Assembly (NCBI GenBank): GCA_017545535.1
Contig: JAFWMS010000021.1
Span: forward strand, 62,001 to 126,000
From: Clostridia bacterium
GTDB taxonomy: Bacteria; Bacillota; Clostridia; Christensenellales; CAG-138
Length of the DNA: 64,000 bases
Direction: 5' to 3'
Positions 17,561 through 25,173 of the stretch are shown in pieces. Both the position numbers and the translations under genes were made by a program. Positions within the stretch are counted from its first letter, which is position 1; each line of letters begins with the position of its first letter. Below the pieces are notes generated by a model. The model was not told the origin of the DNA. It ran no database searches and worked only from the letters and a program-made list of their open reading frames with translations.

Positions 17561-18268
17561 TCAGGCGTCTTCCAGGAATTTGAGCAGCATGGTGGCGGAA
17601 AGATGGGCGGCGTGGCGCTCGAAGGCGGCATAGGATTCCGATGCGGAGCCGTCCGCCAGATCTGAGATGGCCCGGACCACCAGGAAGGGCACGTAGGCCG
17701 CCTGAGCCACCTGGGCGATGGCTCCGCCCTCCATCTCGCAGGCCAGGGCGCCATAGGTCTCAAAGAGACGTTTCTTGGTCTCCTGATCGGCCACGAAGGT
17801 GTCGCCGGTGCAGATGCGCCCCCGATGGATGGCGCTTTCCCCCGCTATGGCTCGGGCAACGGCTTCAAACCGATCCAAAAGGTCCTGGTCGGCGGGGAAC
17901 AGCGTAGGCTTGTCCTTGGGCCCATCCAGTGTCAGGCAGCCGTCCACGCAGCCCAGGGCAGCCATACGAAAGTCGTGCTGGACCAGGTCCGTGCTCAGCA
18001 CCATGTCCCCCAGCTTCAGCTCCGGCCCAACGCCTCCGGCCACGCCGGTGTTGATGAGATAGTCCGGCTTGGATCGGTCGATGAGGATCTGAGCGCAGCG
18101 GGCGGCGTTCACCTTGCCGATGCCGCACTTGGCGAGGATCACATCATGGCTGCCGATCCGCCCCTGATAGAAGGTGAGCCCGTACAGCGGATTGGTCCGA
18201 CAGTAGTCCATCTGTCCCCGGATCATCTGTATCTCCGAATCCATGGCGCCGATGATGCCGTAAGTCAT
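17561..18268 (-). CDS. mtnN: 5'-methylthioadenosine/S-adenosylhomocysteine nucleosidase
   Basis: A 235-residue MTA/SAH nucleosidase that removes adenine from SAM by-products in methyl recycling and autoinducer-2 precursor formation. Family motifs are GIIGAMDSEI at the start, KCGIGKVNAA, NTGVAGGV, the TGDTFVA stretch, CEMEGGAIAQVA (substrate Met/Glu) and VVRAISDLADG with catalytic Asp. The ATG at 18268 is preceded by GAGG at 9 nt; the GTG further upstream overlaps that SD. The adenine released could feed the adenine deaminase encoded nearby. Confidence 0.95.
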   Translation of the reverse strand: MTYGIIGAMDSEIQMIRGQMDYCRTNPLYGLTFYQGRIGSHDVILAKCGIGKVNAARCAQILIDRSKPDYLINTGVAGGVGPELKLGDMVLSTDLVQHDFRMAALGCVDGCLTLDGPKDKPTLFPADQDLLDRFEAVARAIAGESAIHRGRICTGDTFVADQETKKRLFETYGALACEMEGGAIAQVAQAAYVPFLVVRAISDLADGSASESYAAFERHAAHLSATMLLKFLEDA

Positions 18269-18328
18269 TGCTCCGAACCTCACTTTTAGATTATTATGCC
18301 TATAGTATACCAGCCGTTGCCCGTCTTT

Positions 18329-18769
18329 TCAATACCCGCTCCAGGGATCGATACGGGTTCTGTTTATGACTTTGACGATGAGCCCTTCGGGAGTGATAAG
18401 ATATTCCGCCTGAAGCCAGCTCAGCTCCTCGCGAGCCTCTCCATGCAGTTGTCATACTCGCTCGATGGGCATGGCTTTCTCGGTAACCTTCATGTCAGCG
18501 TCGATGCGGACGATCAGCCTCCCGTCAGCTCCGGCCAGCTCCCGGCATAGATGCTCCGGGATATCGTATATCGCCCGATAGTCCGGTCCCTGCACCTCCA
18601 AACGAATCTGTACCGGTTCCCGTGCGGCGTCGGTGACTTCGGGCGTGACCTTGGCCATGTCGACCATCTCCGCCTGGTTCTTTTGCCGCAATGCTCCCAC
18701 CTCGTGCGTAGGCAGACAGCCGCATAAAAGAATAAGAGCGCACAGAAATAAATAGAATGGACGCTTCAT
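18329..18769 (-). pseudogene. small lipoprotein interrupted by an in-frame TGA
   Basis: The first open part (18452-18769, 105 residues) has a lipoprotein signal (LFLCALILLCGC) and reads to a TGA at 18452-18454. The same frame then stays open for 40 more codons to the TGA at 18329, encoding a protein-like tail (EELSWLQAEYLITPEGLIVK). So the original product was probably about 146 residues. TGA followed by C is a leaky context, but a nonsense mutation or a base error (TGG to TGA) is simpler. I see no selenocysteine-insertion hairpin. No family is recognised. GGGAGG lies 11 nt upstream of the ATG, and TATACT is near 18810. Confidence 0.65.
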
Positions 18770-18914
18770 GGGTAATTATACCTCCCTGTCGGTCGTATGA
18801 GAGCAGTATACGCTCCAAATTCGTCCAAAACGTCACAAAAGGATTATGAAGATGCGGCCAAAACGTAAAATCTTGGATCGGAGTTGAAAAAGTGAAGAAT
18901 ATGGGTTGACGAAA

Positions 18915-18940
18915 GGGATGCGGAATTAGGATTCGATTCG
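18915..18940 (-). repeat. second copy of the tRNA-Gln 3' end (copy A')
   Basis: On the minus strand, AATCGAATCCTAATTCCGCA closely matches the tRNA-Gln 3' end (TTCGAATCCTAGTTCCGCA). It lies just past copy A and looks like the remnant of another tandem unit. Confidence 0.6.
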
Positions 18941-18963
18941 CGCTATGGGCTTGTATGAAGCCG

Positions 18964-19061
18964 GGGGACGGAACTTGGATTCGCCTTCGCCTCACGGCTC
19001 GGTCGGGGTTCGGCTCTGAACGTCCACTGGACGTTCATTCACCACCGAACCCTTCGAATCC
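18964..19061 (-). repeat. tRNA-3'-end-associated structured element (copy A)
   Basis: Read on the minus strand: outer stem GGATTCG/CGAATCC (inverted copy of the tRNA-Gln T-arm), second stem GGGTTCGG/CCGAACCC, joint TGGTGAAT, hairpin GAACGTCC-AGT-GGACGTTC, joint AGAG, and a small hairpin GCC-GTGA-GGC. It ends with a copy of the tRNA-Gln 3' end (CGAATCCAAGTTCCG). Same architecture as copies B and C, with different stem sequences. It fills most of the 344-nt gene-free stretch 18770-19113. Confidence 0.75.
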
Positions 19062-19076
19062 TTCTTCCTTTGGAGT

Positions 19077-19114
19077 AACAAAAATGAGGCACGCGATTGT
19101 GCCTCATTTTTGTT
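19077..19114 (-). terminator. palindromic terminator after tRNA-Gln
   Basis: Perfect 16-nt arms AACAAAAATGAGGCAC and GTGCCTCATTTTTGTT around GCGATT, immediately downstream of tRNA-Gln on the minus strand. Confidence 0.85.
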
Positions 19115-19187
19115 GGCTGCGGAACTAGGATTCGAACCTAGACAATACGAGTCAGAGTCGTAGGTGCTGCCATTACACAATTCCGCA
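19114..19187 (-). tRNA. tRNA-Gln (CTG)
   Basis: A 74-nt cloverleaf with encoded CCA. The acceptor TGCGGAA pairs with TTCCGCA. The anticodon stem TACGA/TCGTA encloses loop CTCTGAC, giving anticodon CTG. The U1-A72 pair is typical of tRNA-Gln. T-arm: CTAGGTTCGAATCCTAG. Confidence 0.95.
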
Positions 19188-19381
19188 ACAGCTTTTTCGA
19201 GAAATCCCGAGATGCCGTCCGTCTGAGTGATAACACCCGCCTCTCGGCAGGTGGTCTAGCTGTGATGAGCCTCAGCCTTCCCGTCGTGGCGGGCCTGACA
19301 TCCTCTCGATCAACGCGCCTTTCCGTATTCACTCTGTGGGTTTATCACTAAAAACGTAACGCACACCGCAGGATTTTCGTA
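19188..19381 (-). other. structured intergenic stretch between tRNA-Val and tRNA-Gln
   Basis: 194 nt with no credible reading frame but strong foldback potential on the minus strand: CACCTGCC-GAGA-GGCGGGTG (GNRA-type loop), CCCG-CCACGA-CGGG, and a long-range AGTGATAA/TTATCACT helix that could compete with the first hairpin. I could not match it to a named RNA family. Confidence 0.4.
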
Positions 19382-19458
19382 TGGTGGGATTAATTGGAAT
19401 CGAACCAATGACCTCCACGATGTCAACGTGGCGCTCTAACCAGCTGAGCTATAACCCC
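19382..19458 (-). tRNA. tRNA-Val (GAC)
   Basis: A 77-nt cloverleaf with encoded CCA. The acceptor GGGGTTA pairs with TAATCCC. The anticodon stem CCACG/CGTGG encloses loop TTGACAT, giving anticodon GAC. Confidence 0.95.
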
Positions 19459-19518
19459 TTGACAGGAATTTATTATACACAATAGAGCGAAAAATGCAAG
19501 CACTTTTTTTCAATTCCG

Positions 19519-20085
19519 TCAAAATTCCATGGAAAGAGCATCTTTTCGGCCATGGGATACGGCCGGATATATCCAGGCGCACAGCTGATACAGCAGCAGG
19601 GACAGAGCTCCCACGCTCAACCCCTCCCGGGATCCCAGACGCACCACACAGAAGGAGAACAGCACGTACTCCCGCAAGCAAAAAAACAACTCGAAACATA
19701 GGCTGCCAAGGCAGATGGAAAGCAGCGTTTCAGCTTTCCCGCGGCACAGCAGAGAGGCGGGAATGGGCAGCAGCATCCCGCACAAGAGCATCACGCCCGG
19801 CAGCAGCGGCCAGGCATCCACCGCCCTCCAGCAGAGCATTCCTCCGAAGAAAGCGGCTGCCAGTACCTCAGGCCACGCTTCTTTATCCATGGACAGCAGA
19901 AACGGCACCGGCAGCAGCAGGGCCGCCGGGTAGAGCGACAAATACGTCCCCCCTGCCTCCACCTCCGACAGGGCAAGGGACATCAAGGAGAACAGGACCA
20001 TCCTTCTATGAACCTTTGATCCAGGTCCATCCATGGCCCAGGAAAGCAAGGCCAGGGAGAGCAGGCAAGGTTGATATAGATACAA
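19519..20085 (-). CDS. predicted integral membrane protein
   Basis: A very hydrophobic 188-residue protein with about six predicted membrane helices (for example LLLPVPFLL, LLPGVMLLCGMLLPIPASLLC, VLFSFCVVRL). No family is recognised. The best start in the hydrophobic frame is a TTG at 20085, about 13 nt after AAAGGA. The ATG nearby is in another frame, so the start is uncertain. It lies 57 nt downstream of the guanine deaminase gene and may be the last gene of that operon, but nothing in the sequence shows it is a purine transporter. Confidence 0.6.
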   Translation of the reverse strand: MYLYQPCLLSLALLSWAMDGPGSKVHRRMVLFSLMSLALSEVEAGGTYLSLYPAALLLPVPFLLSMDKEAWPEVLAAAFFGGMLCWRAVDAWPLLPGVMLLCGMLLPIPASLLCRGKAETLLSICLGSLCFELFFCLREYVLFSFCVVRLGSREGLSVGALSLLLYQLCAWIYPAVSHGRKDALSMEF

Positions 20086-20141
20086 AAAAGCATCACATCC
20101 TTTTTTCTAAGGATGGACGCTTTTGTCTTCATTCATGCGCT

Positions 20142-21398
20142 TTAGCGGCGGCGGATCCCCTCGCTGTACACGGCAGTGATGTGTCGATCGTCCAGCCGAT
20201 ACGCCGCCCGCAGCAGCCGATCCCGCAAGGTGAGACTGGGCAGCTTTGGCAGGCCTGTATCGTCCAAAACGATGGCATGGAGCAACTCCCCTTCCGGGAA
20301 GCCCAGCTTTAAGCCGAAGAAGGTCTGCCCGGCGCTGGTGGCCATATAGTAGGCCTGCTCGATGGAAATGGCCTGGTCGTAGTCCCACGTCATACTGCCC
20401 CGATCCTTGGCGGCGGAGATGGAGTTGGCCATGGTCCTGAGCATGGACAGGGTGGTCCCGCCGGACACGTCCGAGCCCAAGCATATGGCCTGCCCTTCCC
20501 GCAGCATGTCCGCCACGGGACTGATGCCGCTCATGAGGGAGTTGTTGGAGCTGGCGCAGTGGACGGGCCAAACGCCTTTTCGGCTCATGGCCGCCCGTTC
20601 CCTGGCGTCGCTGTGGACGCAGTGAGCCATCAGGGTTCTGCTGTCGAACAGGCCGTATTTATCGTAGACCTCCCAATACTGACCGCAGTCGGGGAACAGC
20701 TTCGCTACCAGAGCGATCTCCCCCAAATTCTCCGACAGATGGGATTGTACGGGCAAGTCTCGCTCCGCTTTCAGCTTCCCCAAAAAGGTCAACAGTTCGT
20801 CGCTGCAGGAGGGAGCGAACCGGGGCGTCAAAATGGGCTTCACCTTGGTGAATCCCTTGCATCCCTCCAACCAGCGGAGGGTCTCCTTTTGGCTCTCCTC
20901 CGTGGTCTCCCGCAGGTAATCCGGCGCGTCCCGGTCCATGTTCACTTTGCCCACATAGCCGGTGATCCCCGCCTTCTCCAGCTCCTCCATAAGGATCAGC
21001 GTTCCGTCCGTATGCCGAGAGGAGAACATGCAGACCCGGGTGGTGCCGTTTTGAATGAGGTCATGGGCGAGGGTCCGATACTTTTCCCGGGCATAAACAG
21101 GGTCCGCGTACCGGGCCTCCGTGGGAAAGGCATAGGCTTCCAGCCATTCGAGCAAAGGCCGATCCATGCCCGTGCCCATATACTCGTATTGGGGCCCGTG
21201 CAGGTGCATATCGGAAAAGCTTTGGAGGATGAGGGCGTCTCCGAAATCCGTGACCTGTGCCTCTGCCATCGTTTCGGGCAAGGTGAGATAGATGCCCGCC
21301 ACCCGGCCGTCCTCCAAAACGAGATAGCTGTGGGGATGGACGCCCAGGGTGTCCAGGGACAACGCTTCCAGGATGTTGCCCTTGATGGCCGTCAACAT
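20142..21398 (-). CDS. guaD: guanine deaminase (amidohydrolase)
   Basis: A 418-residue amidohydrolase of the guanine deaminase type, converting guanine to xanthine and ammonia. Metal and substrate motifs are in order: HLHGPQY (HxH), PRFAPSCSDELL, QSHLSEN, AHCVH and GSDVSGG. The last gene product of the hydantoinase-MocA-GuaD operon; its start overlaps the end of the MocA-like gene by 7 nt. Xanthine would feed the XdhABC enzyme encoded 4 kb away. A related SsnA-type amidohydrolase is possible but less likely given HLHGPQY. Confidence 0.88.
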   Translation of the reverse strand: MLTAIKGNILEALSLDTLGVHPHSYLVLEDGRVAGIYLTLPETMAEAQVTDFGDALILQSFSDMHLHGPQYEYMGTGMDRPLLEWLEAYAFPTEARYADPVYAREKYRTLAHDLIQNGTTRVCMFSSRHTDGTLILMEELEKAGITGYVGKVNMDRDAPDYLRETTEESQKETLRWLEGCKGFTKVKPILTPRFAPSCSDELLTFLGKLKAERDLPVQSHLSENLGEIALVAKLFPDCGQYWEVYDKYGLFDSRTLMAHCVHSDARERAAMSRKGVWPVHCASSNNSLMSGISPVADMLREGQAICLGSDVSGGTTLSMLRTMANSISAAKDRGSMTWDYDQAISIEQAYYMATSAGQTFFGLKLGFPEGELLHAIVLDDTGLPKLPSLTLRDRLLRAAYRLDDRHITAVYSEGIRRR

Positions 21399-21970
21399 GG
21401 TCCCATATCCTCCTTTCGGTCGATGTCCTTTAGCTCCCTTGCCGGAACTTGCACGGTCCGGAGCAGATCCCTGTGGGCGGCGATCACCTGACGGCCGCCC
21501 CTGTCCCCCGAAATCTGTGTCAGTTCCTGGAACAGACTGGCGGGAAAGATGACCGGGTTCCCCCGCTTCCCCTCCGCCTCCAATGCCAAGATGCAGCCCG
21601 GCTCTCTTCCGAAGGCGTCTATAAGCTTTTCCACCGTAGCAACGCTCAAGTTCGGCTGATCGGCTACGGCGTACAGTATCCCATCATATTCTCCCGTGGT
21701 CAGGATATATTCCGTACCCAGCCGCACGCTGGAGCTCATGCCTCGCTCGGGGGCCGGATTGATGACCACACCGAAGCCCCGTTCCTTTGCCGCGTCCATC
21801 AGATACCCTTTGTCTTTGCTGGTGATCAGCACCCGCAGCGCAAAGTTGTCCAGGTGCAGCGTATTTAGAGCATGGACGCCCATGGGCTGCCCTGACACGG
21901 GCAGCATGAGTTTATCCATGCCGAAGCGGCTGCCGCTGCCCGCCGCCGTCACCAAACAAGCCAGCCTCAT
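21392..21970 (-). CDS. MocA-like nucleotidyltransferase (molybdenum cofactor maturation)
   Basis: A 192-residue NTP-transferase fold protein: LVTAAGSGSRFGMDKLMLPV (nucleotide-binding loop), NPAPERGMSSSVRLG, AVADQPNLS (metal Asp) and GKRGNPVIFP. This is the MocA/YgfJ pattern; such proteins make the cytidine-dinucleotide form of the molybdenum cofactor used by xanthine-oxidase-family hydroxylases. It overlaps the hydantoinase stop by 4 nt and guaD by 7 nt, and xdhABC lies just beyond, so the context fits. Confidence 0.85.
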   Translation of the reverse strand: MRLACLVTAAGSGSRFGMDKLMLPVSGQPMGVHALNTLHLDNFALRVLITSKDKGYLMDAAKERGFGVVINPAPERGMSSSVRLGTEYILTTGEYDGILYAVADQPNLSVATVEKLIDAFGREPGCILALEAEGKRGNPVIFPASLFQELTQISGDRGGRQVIAAHRDLLRTVQVPARELKDIDRKEDMGPC

Positions 21971-23337
21971 TTCCGATACCGGCCGCAGCGGTCCCGGCGC
22001 ACGTATTCGCCCCGTCCGGCAGCGATCAGCTTGCCCTTGGCCACCACCAATTCCCCGTTCAAGATCACGTCTCGGGCCATGCCCGCCGCCTCATATCCCT
22101 CGTAGGGGGAGTTGTCACAGGCGTGCAGGTTGGTGGCCATGTGGATGGTGTGGGGCGCGTCGGGATCGAAGATGACGATATCCGCGTCGCTTCCCGCCTG
22201 CAGCACGCCCTTGCGGGGATACATGCCGAAGAGCTTTGCTGCCCGTGTGGACAAAAGCTGCCCCATAGCGACCATGTCGATAAAGCCGCCCTTCACGGCC
22301 CGGGTATAGACGATCTCCGCTCGGTTCTGGACCCCGGCGCCGCCGTTGGGCGTTTTGGAGAAGTCGTCCTTCCCTGCCGACTTCTGCGCCATGGTAAAGG
22401 AGCAGTGGTCCGTGCCGATCCAGTCGATCTCCCCCGTGCCCATAGCTTCCAGCAAGGCTTCCTGATCAAGCTTTGACCGAAGCGGCGGAGACATGACGTA
22501 CTTGGCGCCATCCGGCTCGTCATACATGCTCTCTTCCAGCACGAGATACTGGGGACAACTTTCCAGATACACCTCCTGCCCCCGCTCCCTGGCCCGGCGG
22601 GCGATGGCCAAACCCTCCCTGGTGGACAGATGAACCACCCAGGCAGGGCCCTTTGCAAGATAGGCCGCGTCCATGAGCCGACCCACACCGTCCGCCTCCA
22701 CCACGTTGGGACGGGAAACGGCGTGATATCGAGAAGAGGTCTTCCCCGCCGCCTTCAGTTCCCGGACCCGGGCTTTGATGATATCGTCGTTCTCACAGTG
22801 GATGCCGATGATGCAGTCCTCCTTGGCAAGGCGCTGTATGGCCTCGTAGATCTGTCCGTCGCTCACCCGCATGTTGTCGTATACCATGTACATCTTGAAG
22901 GAGGTGACGCCGTTTTCAATCATTTTGGGGATCTCTGCGATCCTGTCCGCATTCCATTCGGAAACGGCCATATGAAAGCCGTAATGACAGCTGCTCCCCT
23001 CCGCCTTCTTGGACCATTTATGAAAGGCGTCCATCATGGTCATGCCCCGCTCCTGGGTAGCGAAGTCCAGCACCGTAGTGGTGCCGCCCACGACGGCGGC
23101 CTTTGTGCCGGAGATGAAATCATCCGCCGTGACGGTGCTGCCCACCTCCAGATCGAAATGGGTATGGGTATCGATGAACCCGGGGAACACGAAACAGCCG
23201 GAGCCGTCGATCACCTGGTCCGCCGGAGCATCGATATTCCCGCCTGCCTGGACGATCCTTTGCCCCTCCGTGAGCAGGTCTCCCTTTTCCACTCGATCCT
23301 CAAAAACCAAGGAAGCGTTTTTTATCAGAATCCGCAT
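21967..23337 (-). CDS. dihydropyrimidinase / D-hydantoinase
   Basis: A 456-residue amidohydrolase with metal ligands in DTHTHFDLEVG (HxH), HCENDD, the VVHLST motif and GTDHCSF; the lysine segment SFKMYMVYDN fits the carboxylated Lys region. The start at 23337 is chosen because AGGAGG is 8 nt upstream; the in-frame ATG two codons earlier is too close. It opens cyclic ureides such as dihydropyrimidines or hydantoins. In this purine-catabolic setting it resembles HyuA-type enzymes of anaerobic purine clusters, but the substrate is inferred. Confidence 0.9.
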   Translation of the reverse strand: MRILIKNASLVFEDRVEKGDLLTEGQRIVQAGGNIDAPADQVIDGSGCFVFPGFIDTHTHFDLEVGSTVTADDFISGTKAAVVGGTTTVLDFATQERGMTMMDAFHKWSKKAEGSSCHYGFHMAVSEWNADRIAEIPKMIENGVTSFKMYMVYDNMRVSDGQIYEAIQRLAKEDCIIGIHCENDDIIKARVRELKAAGKTSSRYHAVSRPNVVEADGVGRLMDAAYLAKGPAWVVHLSTREGLAIARRARERGQEVYLESCPQYLVLEESMYDEPDGAKYVMSPPLRSKLDQEALLEAMGTGEIDWIGTDHCSFTMAQKSAGKDDFSKTPNGGAGVQNRAEIVYTRAVKGGFIDMVAMGQLLSTRAAKLFGMYPRKGVLQAGSDADIVIFDPDAPHTIHMATNLHACDNSPYEGYEAAGMARDVILNGELVVAKGKLIAAGRGEYVRRDRCGRYRK

Positions 23338-23362
23338 ATCCATGCCCTCCTGTTGCATGTTC

Positions 23363-23371
23363 ATTATATCA
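23363..23371 (-). promoter_or_regulatory. extended -10 promoter of the hydantoinase operon
   Basis: On the minus strand, TGATATAAT gives an extended -10 (TGnTATAAT) about 25 bp upstream of the start codon. No good -35 is visible. It faces the adeC promoter in the 132-bp divergent spacer. Confidence 0.6.
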
Positions 23372-23419
23372 TATTCGCGGAAAAAGCGTACATCTTTCAA
23401 AAAAAATAATTTGTCCATC

Positions 23420-23448
23420 TTCCAAGATTTTGTTTTTTATGCTATACT
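23420..23448 (+). promoter_or_regulatory. promoter of the adeC-xdhABC operon
   Basis: TTCCAA (23420-23425), 17-bp spacer, TATACT (23443-23448), 21 bp before the adeC start with GGGAGG between. Confidence 0.55.
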
Positions 23449-23469
23449 GTCAAATGGGAGGATAGAAAG

Positions 23470-25161
23470 ATGGATAATTACAGATTACGCAATGCAATCC
23501 TGAACGCCGCCTCACGCAACGCCGCCCTGGTCATCAAAAACGCCAACATAGTCAACGTGTTCACTGGGACCATCGAGCAAGGGGACGTCGCCATCCGCGA
23601 TGGGATCATCCTCGGCATCGGCAACTACTCCGGCCGGGAGGAAATCGACGCAAAAGGGGCCTATCTGTGCCCCGGTCTCATCGATGGTCACGTGCATATC
23701 GAATCTTCCATGGCCCATCCCTCCCGCTTTGCCGACTGTGTGCTGCAGCAGGGCACCACAACGGTGATTGCCGACCCCCACGAGATCGCCAACGCCTGCG
23801 GCACGGACGGCATCCAATACATGCTGGATCAAACGGAATGGCTCCCCCTCTCCGTGTTCTTTATGATCCCCTCCTGCGTCCCCTGCACCAGCTTTGAGAC
23901 CAGCGGCGCCAAGCTGGTTGCCACCGATATGGAGCCGTTCCTTTCTCATAAACGGGTCATCGGTCTGGGCGAGGTCATGGACTACGTTTCGGTGGTCTCA
24001 GGAGACGGCGAGATGCTGGATAAGCTGAAGCTCTTCGAGCGCCGCCCCATCGACGGCCATGCGCCCCTCCTCTCCGGCGATGATCTGAACGCCTATTGCA
24101 TCGCAGGGCCCCGCACCGATCACGAATGTTCCACATACGACGAGATCTTCGAAAAGATGCGTAAGGGCATGCGCATCCATATCCGCGTTGGCTCCGCCTG
24201 CCGGGGCATGGAAGAGTTGGTGCGCAAGGTCGCGGACAATAAGCTCCCCACCCGCCGGATGCTCTTCTGCACCGATGACAAGCACCTGGAGGACATAGAG
24301 CGAGAGGGCCATATCAATTACATTTTGCGCCTGGCCGTGGCCAACGGCATCTCCCCCATCGAGGCCGTCCAGATGGCCACCATCAACGCTGCTGAGACCT
24401 ATGGCTTACAGCGGTACGGTGCCATCGCTCCCGGCTATCGAGCGGACATGGTCCTCTTCGACAATCTCACCGACTTCAACCCCATCATGGTCTTTTCCAA
24501 TGGGATCCAGTTCAAGCCCCATGCCGACACACTCCTCAAGCGGGATCCCCGCATCTATAACAGCGTTCACCTCGCCCCTCGAAAACCCGGCATTTTGGAC
24601 TTGGCCGTCCATGAAAACATGCCTGTGATCAACCTGGTTCCGGGTGAACTGCTCACAAATCTTACCTTTGAGAATGTCCCTGAGGAGGATGGAAAATTTG
24701 TTCCCACACCGGAACTGCTCAAAGCGGCTGTCTTCGAGCGGCACATGTCCTCCGGCCGGGTGGGCGTTGGCATCCTCAAAGGCATGCGCCTCGCCAACGG
24801 AGCTATCGCCTCCACGGTGGGTCATGACTCCCATAATCTGATCGTCGTTGGTGACAACGATAGGGATATGCTCGCGGCGGTGGACGCCCTGGAAGCATCC
24901 TCCGGCGGCTTCGTGGTGGTGAGCCAGGGCAAGGTCCTGGCCCAGCTCCCGCTGCCCATTGCTGGGCTTATGAGCGATCTACCCCTTCATGAGATCATCG
25001 AGCGGCAGAAGCAGCTGCTCGCCGCTTTCCGCTCCATCGGACGGTATGCTGACGGCGATCCCTTCGTTACCCTTTCCTTCATCGCCCTGCCGGTGATCCC
25101 TTGCGTACGCATCACGGATATGGGCGTGTTCGACGTGACCGAGATGCAATTCGTTCAATAA
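23470..25161 (+). CDS. ade: adenine deaminase
   Basis: A 563-residue amidohydrolase of the bacterial adenine deaminase type, converting adenine to hypoxanthine and ammonia. Motifs: PGLIDGHVHIESS, ADPHEIANACG, GLGEVMD, DGHAPLLSG, CTDDKHLEDI, and the C-terminal GHDSHNLIVVGDN and GGFVVVSQGK typical of the family. First gene of the operon; xdhA follows after 12 nt. It is slightly shorter than the Bacillus enzyme (about 580). Confidence 0.95.
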   Translation: MDNYRLRNAILNAASRNAALVIKNANIVNVFTGTIEQGDVAIRDGIILGIGNYSGREEIDAKGAYLCPGLIDGHVHIESSMAHPSRFADCVLQQGTTTVIADPHEIANACGTDGIQYMLDQTEWLPLSVFFMIPSCVPCTSFETSGAKLVATDMEPFLSHKRVIGLGEVMDYVSVVSGDGEMLDKLKLFERRPIDGHAPLLSGDDLNAYCIAGPRTDHECSTYDEIFEKMRKGMRIHIRVGSACRGMEELVRKVADNKLPTRRMLFCTDDKHLEDIEREGHINYILRLAVANGISPIEAVQMATINAAETYGLQRYGAIAPGYRADMVLFDNLTDFNPIMVFSNGIQFKPHADTLLKRDPRIYNSVHLAPRKPGILDLAVHENMPVINLVPGELLTNLTFENVPEEDGKFVPTPELLKAAVFERHMSSGRVGVGILKGMRLANGAIASTVGHDSHNLIVVGDNDRDMLAAVDALEASSGGFVVVSQGKVLAQLPLPIAGLMSDLPLHEIIERQKQLLAAFRSIGRYADGDPFVTLSFIALPVIPCVRITDMGVFDVTEMQFVQ

Positions 25162-25173
25162 AGGAGGACATCC

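Noticed and set aside
18440-18470. Selenocysteine at the in-frame TGA of the lipoprotein
   Set aside because: No bacterial SECIS-like hairpin is evident just after the TGA, and a short lipoprotein is not a known selenoprotein type.
18525-19180. Open frames over the tRNA-Gln downstream region
   Set aside because: They translate tRNA and hairpin sequence; the lipoprotein frame is the credible one.
19188-19381. Cobalamin riboswitch
   Set aside because: A stretch resembles the B12 box (AGCTAGACCACCTGCC) and GGGAAGGC, but the 5' half of the consensus is missing and only a tRNA lies downstream.
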